Positions 1 through 7,755 are shown, numbered from the stretch's first letter. The stretch: DNA of 27,001 bases from Verrucomicrobia bacterium UBA1200 (GCA_002309765.1 DBXY01000037.1:16009-43009); one strand, 5' to 3'. Program-made: numbers and translations. Notes: generated by a model not told the origin, from the sequence alone.

Positions 1-584
1 ATGATCAGCGAACCGCCGTTGCCGATACCACGCTGGGTGATCTGGTCGGCCAACCACATCACAAAGAGCGAAGCGGAGGTCATGCAGATCACGGTCATGA
101 TGACAAACCACGGACCGGGGGTGGTGACGATGGTGATGTTACCCAACCCCATCGAAGAAGGGTTTTGCAGCAGCGTGGTGATACCAAACGACTGGAACAC
201 GCAGATGCCGATGGTAAGGTAACGGGTGTATTCAGCCAGCTTCATGCGGCCCGATTCGCCTTCGCGGGACAAACGCTCAAGCTGCGGGATAACCGCGGTA
301 AGCAGCTGGATGATAATCTGGGCACTGATGTAAGGCCAGATGCTTAGGAAGCCGACCGCGCACTGTCCCAGCGCACCGCCGCTGAAAAGGTTGAAGAAAT
401 CCATGACGCCGCCGCCGGCGGACTGTTCGCGGATTGCATCCAACGCCTTGGAGAGCGTCTGCCAATCCACGCCCGGAGTCGGGATCATGGACAGCATACG
501 GCAGATGAACACCAAACCGAGAGTCAGCAGGATGCGCTTGCGCAACTCAGGGATTTTGAAGGTGTTTGCAAATGTCTTGAGCAT
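1..584 (-). CDS. secY: Preprotein translocase subunit SecY (N-terminal part)
   Basis: SecY forms the protein-conducting channel of the Sec translocon in the inner membrane. About 194 residues are present and the gene runs off the left edge of the window. The product starts MLKTFANTF, then the usual IPELRKRI amphipathic stretch and a first membrane segment. The plug/TM2 region follows, with the family motif (S)GGALGQ and the PYISAQIIIQLL stretch, then the ERLSREGESGR cytoplasmic loop, all diagnostic of SecY. The ATG at 584 is preceded by AAAGGGTG as ribosome binding site. It is the last visible gene of the ribosomal operon, 86 bp after rplO, which is the standard spc-operon position. The call is certain; only the C-terminal half is unseen. 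Confidence 0.97.
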   Translation of the reverse strand, partial: MLKTFANTFKIPELRKRILLTLGLVFICRMLSMIPTPGVDWQTLSKALDAIREQSAGGGVMDFFNLFSGGALGQCAVGFLSIWPYISAQIIIQLLTAVIPQLERLSREGESGRMKLAEYTRYLTIGICVFQSFGITTLLQNPSSMGLGNITIVTTPGPWFVIMTVICMTSASLFVMWLADQITQRGIGNGGSLI

Positions 585-670
585 GAAGCACCCTTTAAAA
601 AGTGACGATAAAACAGGTTAAGCCGCGGGGCGTCCGCCGTTTCAAGGTGGGCGCCCCCGGCATGCAAACG

Positions 671-1198
671 CTAAGCTTTCGCCTTGGCGCTAGCCTTTGC
701 CGCTTTGCGGGCGGCAAGACCGGCGGCCTTCCGCTTCTCCTGGAAGCTGGGACCGTCGCGCAACGGAAGCACGGTACCGCCGGCGGCCTCGATCTTGGCC
801 TTGGCGGAGGCGCTGACCCCGTTAACCTTAACGGTCAACTTCTTGGTCAACTCGCCCTTGCCGAGCACCTTCACGCCGTCAAACTTGGCGCCAAGCATCC
901 CCTGCTCGCGCAGGAAATCCAAGGTAACCTCGGTGCCTTCAGCGAACTTATCCAACGTGCAAACGTTTACCGCCAAGAAATTGAGGCGGTTGGGGTTCTT
1001 GAAGCCGCGTTTCGGGAGCCGGCGGATGAGCGGCATCTGGCCGCCTTCAAACCCGAGCTTGCCCTTGTGGCCCTTGCGGGACTGCTGGCCCTTCTGGCCC
1101 TTGCCGGAAGTTTTACCCAAACCCGAACCGGCACCGCGACCGACGCGTTTACGGGTCTTGCGGGCACCGGGGGTGTTTTTAAGTGAAGAGAGATCCAT
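671..1198 (-). CDS. rplO: 50S ribosomal protein L15
   Basis: L15 is a late-assembling protein of the large subunit that contacts 23S rRNA. The 175-residue product begins MDLSSLKNTPGARK and carries the basic Gly-rich N-terminal arm (GRGAGSGLGKTSGKGQKGQ) and FEGGQMPLIRRLPKRGF, the signature of the family. It is longer than the usual 145-150 residues because of a C-terminal Ala/Lys-rich tail of about 25 residues (KAAGLAARKAAKASAKAKA), probably a disordered rRNA-binding extension. It lies 17 bp after rpsE. The L30 gene (rpmD) that usually separates these two is not present. Confidence 0.97.
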   Translation of the reverse strand: MDLSSLKNTPGARKTRKRVGRGAGSGLGKTSGKGQKGQQSRKGHKGKLGFEGGQMPLIRRLPKRGFKNPNRLNFLAVNVCTLDKFAEGTEVTLDFLREQGMLGAKFDGVKVLGKGELTKKLTVKVNGVSASAKAKIEAAGGTVLPLRDGPSFQEKRKAAGLAARKAAKASAKAKA

Positions 1199-1215
1199 GA
1201 TGGAAACCTTTCTGG

Positions 1216-1704
1216 TTAAGCGCGGGCAGCGGCGATTTCATCGGCGGAGCGCAACTGGTTCAGCGCGTCAACCGTCGCCTTGACCACGTTCAAACGGTTT
1301 TTGGAGCCGAGCGATTTACCGACCGCGTCGCGGACGCCAGCCGCCTCAAGCAACGGGCGCATGCCGCCGCCGACGATCAAACCGGTGCCGTCAGGCGCGG
1401 GCTTAAGCAACACCCGGCCACCGTCGCAAACGCCGGTAACCTCGTGCGGGATCGTCTTGCCGGAGAGCTTGACGCTCATCATATTCTTGCGCGCGGCGTC
1501 GCCGCCCTTGCGGATGGCATCGCTAACCTCGTTGGCCTTGCCGAAGCCGAAACCAACGTGCCCTTCGCCGTCACCGACCACCACGACAGCGCTAAAGCTG
1601 AAACGGCGGCCACCCTTGACCACTTTGGCGCAACGGTTCACGAACACCACGTGCTCGATCATGTCACTCTGCTGCTCGTCCCTGCGGGAGAATTTCTCTG
1701 CCAT
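1216..1704 (-). CDS. rpsE: 30S ribosomal protein S5
   Basis: S5 sits at the mRNA entry side of the small subunit and affects decoding accuracy. The 162-residue product has the S5 N-terminal dsRBD-like domain (VVKGGRRFSFSAVVVVGD, GHVGFGFGKANEV) and the C-terminal S5 domain (GLIVGGGMRPLLEAAGVRD, GSKNRLNVVKAT). Its ATG overlaps the rplR stop in a TAATG arrangement, indicating translational coupling. Length is normal. Confidence 0.98.
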   Translation of the reverse strand: MAEKFSRRDEQQSDMIEHVVFVNRCAKVVKGGRRFSFSAVVVVGDGEGHVGFGFGKANEVSDAIRKGGDAARKNMMSVKLSGKTIPHEVTGVCDGGRVLLKPAPDGTGLIVGGGMRPLLEAAGVRDAVGKSLGSKNRLNVVKATVDALNQLRSADEIAAARA

Positions 1705-2087
1705 TATTTAGTCTCCTCGGCCGTCGCGGCGACAGCCTTCTCCGAGATTTTCAGACCGGCGGCCACTGCGGAATCGACAATCTGCTTCACGCGGCCGTGG
1801 AACTTGAATCCACCGCGGTCAACCACCACAATGGAGATACCCTTAGCTTTTGCCGCTTCGGCGGCCTGTTCGCCAAGCCACTTTGCGGTTTCGATGTTGC
1901 AGGGCTTCTTATCCTTGATGGTGGAAGCCGAAGCCAACGTTGTCATGGCGCGGTCATCGATGAACTGCACGTACATGTGCTTGTTCGAGATGAAGATGGC
2001 CATGCGGGGACGGGCCGCCGTGCCCTTGATGCGCTGGCGAAGGCGCATGTGGCGGATAGCCCGCTGATCTTTACGATTGAAACTCAT
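1704..2087 (-). CDS. rplR: 50S ribosomal protein L18
   Basis: L18 binds 5S rRNA in the central protuberance. The 127-residue product shows the basic N-terminus (RKDQRAIRHMRLRQRIKGT), the core ARPRMAIFISNKHMYVQFIDD and the C-terminal FDRxG-like motif VDRGGFKFHGRVK typical of L18. A short Ala/Glu-rich tail follows. The stop overlaps the rpsE start by one base. Confidence 0.97.
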   Translation of the reverse strand: MSFNRKDQRAIRHMRLRQRIKGTAARPRMAIFISNKHMYVQFIDDRAMTTLASASTIKDKKPCNIETAKWLGEQAAEAAKAKGISIVVVDRGGFKFHGRVKQIVDSAVAAGLKISEKAVAATAEETK

Positions 2088-2112
2088 GTTGTAAAACTCC
2101 GTTCAGGCGGCG

Positions 2113-2652
2113 TTACGCCACCGTCTTACCCTGCTTGCGGCGGATCTTCTCACCGACGTACTTGATACCCTTGCCCTTGTAAGGCTCGGCCGGATAGTAA
2201 CTGCGGATGCGGGCGGCGGAATCGCCGACCAGCTCTTTGTCGCAACCCTCAACCGTGATGTTCACGCCGTTGGCGTCAACCGTCACCTTGAGTCCGTCAG
2301 GGATCTGGAAATCCTTCGGAGAGGCGAAACCGAGCGACATGCTCAAAACATTGCCGTTCAGCACCGCCTTAAAACCGGTACCTTCAATATTGAGGGCCTT
2401 CTTGTAGCCCTGGGAAACGCCGATCACCATATTGTTGATCAGGGTGCGAGAGAGGCCGTGGAAGCTCTTCTGCTCGCGGGAATCGTCCCGGCGGGAGACC
2501 GTAATCTGGCCATTGTCAACCGAAACGCCGATCCCGTCGCACAACACGCGGGTCAGCTCACCCAGCTTGCCCTTCACCGTAACCCGGCTACCGTCAACCT
2601 TCACCTCAACCCCGGCAGGGATCGCGATGGGCTGTCTACCAATTCTCGACAT
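2113..2652 (-). CDS. rplF: 50S ribosomal protein L6
   Basis: L6 lies near the factor-binding (GTPase-associated) site of the large subunit. The 179-residue product begins MSRIGRQPIAIPAGVEV and contains two repeated L6 domains: the first through VKGKLGELTR, the second ending with the family signature EPYKGKGIKYVGEKIRRKQGK. Length and ends match the family. Located between rpsH and rplR as in other spc operons. Confidence 0.98.
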   Translation of the reverse strand: MSRIGRQPIAIPAGVEVKVDGSRVTVKGKLGELTRVLCDGIGVSVDNGQITVSRRDDSREQKSFHGLSRTLINNMVIGVSQGYKKALNIEGTGFKAVLNGNVLSMSLGFASPKDFQIPDGLKVTVDANGVNITVEGCDKELVGDSAARIRSYYPAEPYKGKGIKYVGEKIRRKQGKTVA

Positions 2653-2665
2653 TGTACTGTCCCCC

Positions 2666-3055
2666 TTACCAAACCGTGCAAATCAACTCACCGCCGAGGT
2701 TGCGCTTCTTGGCGTCTTTGCCGCTCAGAATGCCGCCGGAGGTGCTAAGAATCGCGATGCCCAGCCCGCCCAGCACCACGGGAATCTCCTTGGTGCCGCA
2801 GAATTTGCGGAGGCCGGGACGGCTTTCGCGGCGGAGACCGCGGATGGCCGATTCGGCCCGCTCGTTGTACTTCAACTCGACGGTCATCACGCGAGGGATC
2901 TCGGTGGTGGTCGTGAAGTCGGAGATATAGCCCTCTTCCTTCATCACGCGGGCGATCTCGCCCTTGATACGGGAGGCGGGGATATCAACCGTGGCGTGTC
3001 CGGCCTTGATGGCGTTGCGGATACGCAGCAGCATATCAGAAATCGGATCTGTCAT
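2666..3055 (-). CDS. rpsH: 30S ribosomal protein S8
   Basis: S8 binds the central domain of 16S rRNA and, in Escherichia coli, represses the spc operon by binding its mRNA. The 129-residue product begins MTDPISDMLLRIRNA and ends with the family C-terminal pattern (LGGLGIAILSTSGGILSGKDA, then GGELICTVW). Normal length. No obvious mimic of the 16S S8 site was recognised in the intergenic DNA here, so autoregulation by S8 is not claimed. Confidence 0.98.
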   Translation of the reverse strand: MTDPISDMLLRIRNAIKAGHATVDIPASRIKGEIARVMKEEGYISDFTTTTEIPRVMTVELKYNERAESAIRGLRRESRPGLRKFCGTKEIPVVLGGLGIAILSTSGGILSGKDAKKRNLGGELICTVW

Positions 3056-3067
3056 TGAAAAATCTCC

Positions 3068-3253
3068 TTACCAGCTCGCCTTGGTGATGCCCGGAATCAT
3101 ACCGGAAACGGCCAGCTCGCGGAAGCACAGACGGCAGAGCTGGAACTTACGGATGTAGCCGCGGGCGCGCCCGCAGCGGGAGCAGCGGCAGTATCCGCGC
3201 GATTTGAATTTCGGCGCGCGCTTGGACTTGACGATCAAACAGGTTTTTGCCAT
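3068..3253 (-). CDS. rpsN: 30S ribosomal protein S14, zinc-binding type
   Basis: This is the short, zinc-binding (C+) form of S14, 61 residues. Four cysteines form the zinc site: C24-x2-C27 and C40-x2-C43, within CRCSRCGRARGY and LCRLCFREL. S14 is part of the 3' (head) domain of the 30S subunit. The usual alternative, a long zinc-free S14, is excluded by length and the cysteines. Located between rplE and rpsH as expected. Confidence 0.98.
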   Translation of the reverse strand: MAKTCLIVKSKRAPKFKSRGYCRCSRCGRARGYIRKFQLCRLCFRELAVSGMIPGITKASW

Positions 3254-3267
3254 AACTCAACTACTCC

Positions 3268-3804
3268 TTAACGGCCGATGAACGGCATACCCAGAATCTC
3301 CAGCAACTTGCGGGCGCCGTTGTCGTCCGCCGCCGAGGTCACGAAAGTGATGTCCATGCCGTCATCGACGGCCACGGTGGTGTCCACCAATTCGGGGAAA
3401 ATCGAGTGCTCTTTCAAGCCGAGCGTGTAGTTGCCGCGCCCGTCGAAACCACGCTTCGGAACGCCGTGGAAGTCGCGGATACGGGGCAACGCGCTGTTGA
3501 TCAGACGGTCGGCGAACTCAAACATCCGCGCGCCGCGCAGCGTTACCTTGGCGCCGACAATCATTCCCTCGCGCAACTTGAAGTTGGCGATGCTCTTGCG
3601 GGCTTTGCAAAGCATGGGCTTCTGACCGGTGATCTTGGCGAGGTCATCGACCAGCTGCTTCTGCACGTCCTTCTCCACAATGCCGAAAGCCATGTTGATC
3701 ACGATTTTCTGGAGGCGGGGGACGAGCATCTTGTTGGCCACGCCGAGCTGCTCCTGCAACTTCGGGGCCAACGTCGTCTTGAATTCATCTAAAAGTCTTG
3801 CCAT
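3268..3804 (-). CDS. rplE: 50S ribosomal protein L5
   Basis: L5 binds 5S rRNA and contacts P-site tRNA at the central protuberance. The 178-residue product has the family segments VPRLQKIVINMAFG, ITGQKPMLCKARKSIANFKLR, the RGARMFEFADRLI helix and the loop RDFHGVPKRGFDGRGNYTLG. It ends with the LLEILGMPF motif and GR. Length is standard. Confidence 0.98.
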   Translation of the reverse strand: MARLLDEFKTTLAPKLQEQLGVANKMLVPRLQKIVINMAFGIVEKDVQKQLVDDLAKITGQKPMLCKARKSIANFKLREGMIVGAKVTLRGARMFEFADRLINSALPRIRDFHGVPKRGFDGRGNYTLGLKEHSIFPELVDTTVAVDDGMDITFVTSAADDNGARKLLEILGMPFIGR

Positions 3805-3816
3805 CTCGGAACTCCT

Positions 3817-4134
3817 TTAGTCAAGCGCCTTGCCGGTCGCCTTGGACTTGCGGATCAGCTTGTCGCCCTCGCGGACGCGGCTGATGCGGACCCCCTTCTT
3901 CGCTTCAGGATCGAAGGGCATCAGGTTTGACAGATGGATCGGAGCCTCACGCTCGATGAACCCTCCGTTGGGGGCGCTTTCCGAGCGGCGGATGGCTTTC
4001 TTCACGATATGCAGGCCTTGGACAACCGCCATCCCCTTTTTGGGGAGAACGCGAAGGACCTTGCCTGTCTTTCCGGCGTCATCGCCCGCGATGGCGATCA
4101 CCGTGTCGTCTTTCTTGATTCTCGCAATACTCAT
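3817..4134 (-). CDS. rplX: 50S ribosomal protein L24
   Basis: L24 is an assembly initiator of the large subunit. The 105-residue product begins MSIARIKKDD and has the KOW motif (GDDAGKTGKVLRVLPKKG) followed by the typical VVQGLHIVKK and GFIEREAPIHLSNLM. The ATG at 4134 was chosen over an upstream in-frame codon at 4185 because it has AAAGGA as ribosome binding site and matches the family N-terminus. It is the first gene after a non-coding gap that splits the operon, and probably has its own promoter at 4245-4273. Confidence 0.97.
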   Translation of the reverse strand: MSIARIKKDDTVIAIAGDDAGKTGKVLRVLPKKGMAVVQGLHIVKKAIRRSESAPNGGFIEREAPIHLSNLMPFDPEAKKGVRISRVREGDKLIRKSKATGKALD

Positions 4135-4244
4135 TGCATTCCTTTCGCGTGAACGTTTTGCAGGTACTGGCTGCAGCGACCTCACGCATTAACTGAAACC
4201 GCCAGCGGGGCGGAAACCCTCCGCGCCCAACTGTTGAATTTCAA

Positions 4245-4273
4245 ATAGTATCAAATCGGGGCCGCACAATCAA
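4245..4273 (-). promoter_or_regulatory. Internal promoter upstream of rplX
   Basis: On the minus strand a -35 box TTGATT (4268-4273) is separated by exactly 17 bp from a -10 box TACTAT (4245-4250), with an extended -10 TGA just before it. The string CGATTTGATA (4249-4258) is shared with the fusA and tRNA-Gln/Gly promoters. It would start transcription about 100 nt before rplX, giving the downstream half of the operon a separate promoter. Seen by eye; no transcript data. Confidence 0.55.
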
Positions 4274-4306
4274 GCCCCAAAAACGATAAATTATCATTTT
4301 GGAGCT
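4273..4306 (-). terminator. AT/GC hairpin between rplN and rplX (terminator or operator)
   Basis: An imperfect inverted repeat of about 16 bp (arms starting AGCTCCAAAA and ending TTTTTGGGGCT on the minus strand, centre GATAATTTATC) lies 34 bp after the rplN stop and touches the -35 box of the internal promoter. It could be a terminator or attenuator for the upstream half of the operon, but the run of T lies within the 3' arm, not after it, so a protein-binding operator is an equal possibility. Confidence 0.4.
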
Positions 4307-4339
4307 TGGCGCGGTCACCCGATTCGCGTTAACCATCCC

Positions 4340-4705
4340 TTACACCACTTCCGGGGCGAGGGAGATGATCTTCATGTAGTTGCGGTCGCGCAATTCACGA
4401 GCCACCGGCCCGAAAATGCGGGAGCCAACCGGGTTCATCTTGGCATCGACGATCACGCAGGCGTTCTGGTCGAAACGCACAAACGAGCCGTCATCGCGCT
4501 TGATGGGATGGCCGGTGCGCACGATAACCGCCGTGCAAACCTGCCCCTTCTTGATGGAACCGGTCGGAGTCGCTTCCTTGATCGCCACGCGGATCACGTC
4601 GCCGATGTAGGCGAAACGCTTACGCTGACCGAGCACCCGGAAGCACATGGCGCGCTTGGCGCCGGTGTTGTCCGCTACCACCAATTCAGTCTGTTCCTGA
4701 ACCAT
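4340..4705 (-). CDS. rplN: 50S ribosomal protein L14
   Basis: L14 forms an intersubunit bridge and is the binding site for RsfS and part of the L19/L14 interface. The 121-residue product begins MVQEQTELVVADNTGAKRAMC and has family segments GDVIRVAIKEATP, the TxSFVRFDQNACVIVD-like core and ends GSRIFGPVARELRDRNYMKIISLAPEVV, matching the canonical C-terminus. It is followed by the 205-bp gap before rplX; in most bacteria these genes are almost contiguous. Confidence 0.98.
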   Translation of the reverse strand: MVQEQTELVVADNTGAKRAMCFRVLGQRKRFAYIGDVIRVAIKEATPTGSIKKGQVCTAVIVRTGHPIKRDDGSFVRFDQNACVIVDAKMNPVGSRIFGPVARELRDRNYMKIISLAPEVV

Positions 4706-4707
4706 GG

Positions 4708-4968
4708 CTACTTCTCCTCCGCCGGCACGATGCGCCAGCGTTTAGTCGCGCTCAACGGACGGGTCTCCATGATGGTGACCTCATCGCCAACCTGGGCGGT
4801 GTTCGCCTCGTCGTGCACATGATACTTCTTGAATCTGCGGACCACTTTGCCGTAGATCGGGTGACGCTCGCGGCGCTCGCCCTGAACGACCACGGTCTTT
4901 TCGCCGCTCTTGCTCACCACGACGCCCTTGCGGACCTTGCGGTGGCCACGAATGCTTTGCTCTGCCAT
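4708..4968 (-). CDS. rpsQ: 30S ribosomal protein S17
   Basis: S17 is a primary 16S rRNA-binding protein. The 86-residue product starts MAEQSIRGHRKVRKGVVVS; an in-frame upstream codon at 4989 is less likely because the 4968 ATG matches the family start and abuts the rpmC stop. Core motifs are EKTVVVQGERRERHPIYGKVVRR and HVHDEANTAQVGDEVTIMETRPLS. Two bases separate it from rplN. Confidence 0.97.
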   Translation of the reverse strand: MAEQSIRGHRKVRKGVVVSKSGEKTVVVQGERRERHPIYGKVVRRFKKYHVHDEANTAQVGDEVTIMETRPLSATKRWRIVPAEEK

Positions 4969-4969
4969 G

Positions 4970-5170
4970 TTACTTCGCTCCCCGTTCAAGTTCCGTCCGC
5001 ACCGTCTTCATGCGGGCAACCTCGCGGCGCAACGTTTTGATGCGCCCCGGTTTCTCGACGTCCGCGCCCGACTTGTGCCGGATCTTAAGCGTCGTCAACT
5101 CGGCAGACACCTCTTTAATCCGGGTATCGAGCCCGTCGATCCCCAACTCTCTCAACTCTCTTGCTTTCAT
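4970..5170 (-). CDS. rpmC: 50S ribosomal protein L29
   Basis: L29 lies next to L23 at the polypeptide exit, where it contributes to the docking site for trigger factor and SRP. The 66-residue product begins MKARELRELGIDGLDTRI and has the two-helix hairpin pattern of L29, including a LKIRHKSG-like version of the usual LRFQ(L/K)AxGQ and the RxVRRxIARxxT-like RREVARMKTVRTELE. It is 3 bp after rplP and directly before rpsQ. Confidence 0.94.
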   Translation of the reverse strand: MKARELRELGIDGLDTRIKEVSAELTTLKIRHKSGADVEKPGRIKTLRREVARMKTVRTELERGAK

Positions 5171-5173
5171 CGC

Positions 5174-5599
5174 TTACGCTCCAGTCGGCACGTTGCGGGT
5201 AACCAGCTGGGTACGGATGCCCAGCTTGGTGTCGGCAAGGCGCATGCACTCGCGCGCCACGGCGTCGGTGACGCCGCCGACCTCGAACAAAATCTTGCCG
5301 GGCACAATGACCGCGACCCAAAGTTCCGGGTTACCCTTGCCCCCGCCCATACGGACTTCGATCGGCTTGCGGGTGACCGGCTTGTCGGGGAAGATGCGGA
5401 TCCACAGCTTACCCTTACGCTTCATCTCGCGGTTGATCACGACACGGCACGCCTCGATCTGGGTGCTGGTCAGGAAGCCGCGGTCAAGGGCCTTCAGCCC
5501 ATACTCGCCATACGCCAGCTGGGCGCCAGAGGTGGCGTAGCCGGCGCGGTTTCCCTTCGACTGCTTGCGGTGTTTAACCCGCTTAGGCATTAGAGGCAT
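5174..5599 (-). CDS. rplP: 50S ribosomal protein L16
   Basis: L16 organises the A-site region of the large subunit. The 141-residue product carries MPKRVKHRKQSKGNRAG, the GYGLKALDRGFLTSTQIEA-like core (here EYGLKALDRGFLTS) and the KPxExRMGGGKGNPE motif, all standard. The ATG at 5599 is preferred because AGGAGGGG lies about 5 bp upstream; the alternative ATG at 5590 would also give a family-like start. The start overlaps the end of rpsC by 17 bp, so translation is coupled. Confidence 0.96.
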   Translation of the reverse strand: MPLMPKRVKHRKQSKGNRAGYATSGAQLAYGEYGLKALDRGFLTSTQIEACRVVINREMKRKGKLWIRIFPDKPVTRKPIEVRMGGGKGNPELWVAVIVPGKILFEVGGVTDAVARECMRLADTKLGIRTQLVTRNVPTGA

Positions 5600-6260
5600 C
5601 TTTTCCCCTCCTTGGTCTGCCGGTGCGAACCGGCTGGAAATCATCGCGTTTGCAGATCCACACCTTGATGCCGATCAGACCGGCGGTGGTGTGGGCCTCG
5701 GTGAAACCGTAGTCAATGTTCGCACGCAACGTGTGCAGAGGGACCTTGCCCTGCTTGCTCCACTCGACGCGGGAGATTTCCGCGCCGTTGATGCGGCCAC
5801 TGCAACGGATCTTGATTCCGTCGACACCCATGTCCATGGCGGTCTTTTCGGCGCGCTTCATCGCGCGCTTCAGCGCAACGCGCTTCTCGATCTGCTGCGC
5901 GATGCTCTCCGCCACCAGCTGCGCGTTCGCGTCCGGATCGCGCACCTCACGGATCTCGAGGTAAATCTCTTTGCCAGTCTTCTTGGACAAATCCTGGCGG
6001 ATCTTGTCCACGTCCTGGCCCTTACGTCCAATCACTACCCCAGGACGCGCGGTGAAGAGGTTAATCCTCACGCGGTTGGCGTAGCGCTCAATCATGATCT
6101 TGGTGATCGCCGCGCTCTCAAGACGAGACTTGACGAACTCGCGGATCATCTGGTCTTCCGCCAAAAGCGCACCAAAGTCCTTCTTGGTGGCGAACCAACG
6201 GCTGCCCCATTGCTTGTCAACCGCGACGCGGAACCCAATCGGATTTACTTTCTGTCCCAT
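5583..6260 (-). CDS. rpsC: 30S ribosomal protein S3
   Basis: S3 is part of the mRNA entry tunnel and helicase centre with S4 and S5. The 225-residue product begins MGQKVNPIGFRV, has a type II KH domain with the GxxG loop (VVIGRKGQDVDKI, about residues 74-87), and the C-terminal S3 domain (GIKIRCSGRINGAEISR, ending with GLIGIKVWICK). A short basic tail follows. Its end overlaps rplP. Confidence 0.98.
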   Translation of the reverse strand: MGQKVNPIGFRVAVDKQWGSRWFATKKDFGALLAEDQMIREFVKSRLESAAITKIMIERYANRVRINLFTARPGVVIGRKGQDVDKIRQDLSKKTGKEIYLEIREVRDPDANAQLVAESIAQQIEKRVALKRAMKRAEKTAMDMGVDGIKIRCSGRINGAEISRVEWSKQGKVPLHTLRANIDYGFTEAHTTAGLIGIKVWICKRDDFQPVRTGRPRRGKDASNA

Positions 6261-6287
6261 TGTTGTTTTGACTCCTTATTTGCCGCG

Positions 6288-6638
6288 CTACTCGCCTTCG
6301 CCGACAAGAACCACCTTGCAGTGGCACAACCGTTTCGCGATCGGGCTGGCGCTGCCGCGTGCCCGCGGCCAGAACCGGCGCATCCGAGCGCCCTCGTCAA
6401 ACACACAGAGTTTAACCTTCAAGGTGTCCACGTCCATGTTATAGTTGTTCTTCGCGTTCGCCACCGCAGACTTGATGGTCTGCTTCAGGATCGAAGCGGC
6501 CTTTTTGGGGCTGAACTCCACAATCATCAGCGCTTCCGCAACCGTCTTGCCCTGGCACTCGCGGGCCAAGGGACGGCCCTTCATGGCCGACATGCGGGCA
6601 TTGCGGGTAATCGCCGTAACTTCCTTGATATCACTCAT
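6288..6638 (-). CDS. rplV: 50S ribosomal protein L22
   Basis: L22 lines the peptide exit tunnel with its beta hairpin. The 116-residue product begins MSDIKEVTAITRNARMSAMKGRPLA. The ATG at 6638 was chosen because it fits the family and lies just after rpsS; the open frame extending to 6770 is out-of-frame overlap with rpsS. The hairpin region reads EGARMRRFWPRARGSASPIAK, where most bacteria have a sequence like MPRAKGRADxIxKR. Slightly divergent but clearly L22. Confidence 0.96.
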   Translation of the reverse strand: MSDIKEVTAITRNARMSAMKGRPLARECQGKTVAEALMIVEFSPKKAASILKQTIKSAVANAKNNYNMDVDTLKVKLCVFDEGARMRRFWPRARGSASPIAKRLCHCKVVLVGEGE

Positions 6639-6648
6639 GCTCGATCCC

Positions 6649-6927
6649 CTACTTCGTCGCCTTGTCGGTGTGGGCACCGTGCGCCTTGAAGGTGCGGGTG
6701 GGGGCGAATTCGCCCAAGCGGTGTCCAACCATGTTTTCAGTGATAAAGATCGGTATGTGCTGCTTGCCATTGTGAATGGCGAAAGTCAGCCCAACGAAAT
6801 CCGGAAGGATCATCGAACGGCGCGACCAGGTCTTGATCGGCTGCTTCTTGCCGGACTCATTCATTTTTTCGACCTTGTCCATCAGGCTCTGCTCGACGTA
6901 AGGTCCCTTTTTAATTGAACGTGCCAT
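6649..6927 (-). CDS. rpsS: 30S ribosomal protein S19
   Basis: S19 is a head protein that makes bridges with L5 and contacts A-site tRNA. The 92-residue product begins MARSIKKGPYVEQSLMDKV and has the family core KTWSRRSMILPDFVGLTFAIHNGKQHIPIFITENMVGH shortened here to its key parts (WSRRSMILPDFVG; HNGKQHIPIFI; HRLGEFAPTRTF). It lies 3 bp after rplB. Confidence 0.98.
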   Translation of the reverse strand: MARSIKKGPYVEQSLMDKVEKMNESGKKQPIKTWSRRSMILPDFVGLTFAIHNGKQHIPIFITENMVGHRLGEFAPTRTFKAHGAHTDKATK

Positions 6928-6930
6928 GCG

Positions 6931-7755
6931 TTACTTTCTCCGCTTAACAATCAGCTTATCGCTCGCTTTGCGGCGGCTACGGGTCTTGCCGCCCTTGGCC
7001 AGCTTGCCCCACGGCGACACAGGATCGTCACCGCCGGAGGTACGGCCTTCACCACCGCCCATCGGGTGGTCAACCGGGTTCATCGCCACACCGCGAACCG
7101 TCGGGCGGATGCCCATCCAGCGCTTGCGGCCGGCCTTGCCCAGCTTGACGTTGCCCCACTCGATGTTGCCAACCTGCCCGACCGTCGCCATGCAGCGCTC
7201 GTCGAACATCCGGACTTCGCCGGACGGCATCTTCAGGGTAACCTTACCGTTGGCTTTCGCCATGACCTGGCAGGCGTTGCCGGCCGCGCGGGCGACCTTG
7301 CCGCCCTCGTTGGGGACCAGCTCGATGTTGTGCACCTGCATTCCCAGCGGGATCTTGCCCAGCGGCAGCGCGTTGCCGACCGTCGGCTCGACATCCGGGC
7401 CGGAGATGACGGTGGCGCCCACCGCCAGACCGTTCGGGGCGAGGATGTAGCTCAACTCGCCGTCGGCGTATTTCAGCAGCGCCAGGTTGGCGGAACGGTT
7501 GGGATCGTACGCGATCGCTTCCACCGTGGCCGCGACGCCCACTTTGCTGCGGCGGAAATCCACGATGCGGTAACGCCGCTTAACTCCGCCACCGCGGTGG
7601 CGGACCGTAATCCGGCCCTTGTTGTTGCGGCCGGCCTTGCTCTTCAAGGGCTCGGTGAGCCGCTTGACGGGCTTCTTCTCGGTAATCTCATCGAAAGTCA
7701 GCGCGACACGCTGCCGCAGACCTTCGCTTCTTGGTTTGAATGTTTTCAGCCCCAT
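6931..7755 (-). CDS. rplB: 50S ribosomal protein L2
   Basis: L2 is needed for subunit association and peptidyl transfer. The 274-residue product has the family features RHRGGGVKRRYRIVDF, EYDPNRSANLALL-like AYDPNRSANLALL, RAAGNACQVMAK and the C-terminal MNPVDHPMGGGEGR. The conserved first histidine of that loop (His229 in E. coli numbering) is kept, while the second is Met, a known variant in some phyla. The tail is the expected basic KTRSRRKASDKLIVKRRK. Confidence 0.98.
   Translation of the reverse strand: MGLKTFKPRSEGLRQRVALTFDEITEKKPVKRLTEPLKSKAGRNNKGRITVRHRGGGVKRRYRIVDFRRSKVGVAATVEAIAYDPNRSANLALLKYADGELSYILAPNGLAVGATVISGPDVEPTVGNALPLGKIPLGMQVHNIELVPNEGGKVARAAGNACQVMAKANGKVTLKMPSGEVRMFDERCMATVGQVGNIEWGNVKLGKAGRKRWMGIRPTVRGVAMNPVDHPMGGGEGRTSGGDDPVSPWGKLAKGGKTRSRRKASDKLIVKRRK

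Noticed and set aside
5565..6689. 374-codon plus-strand open frame opposite rplP, rpsC and rplV
   Set aside because: It crosses three real ribosomal genes on the other strand; composition is that of an antisense shadow.
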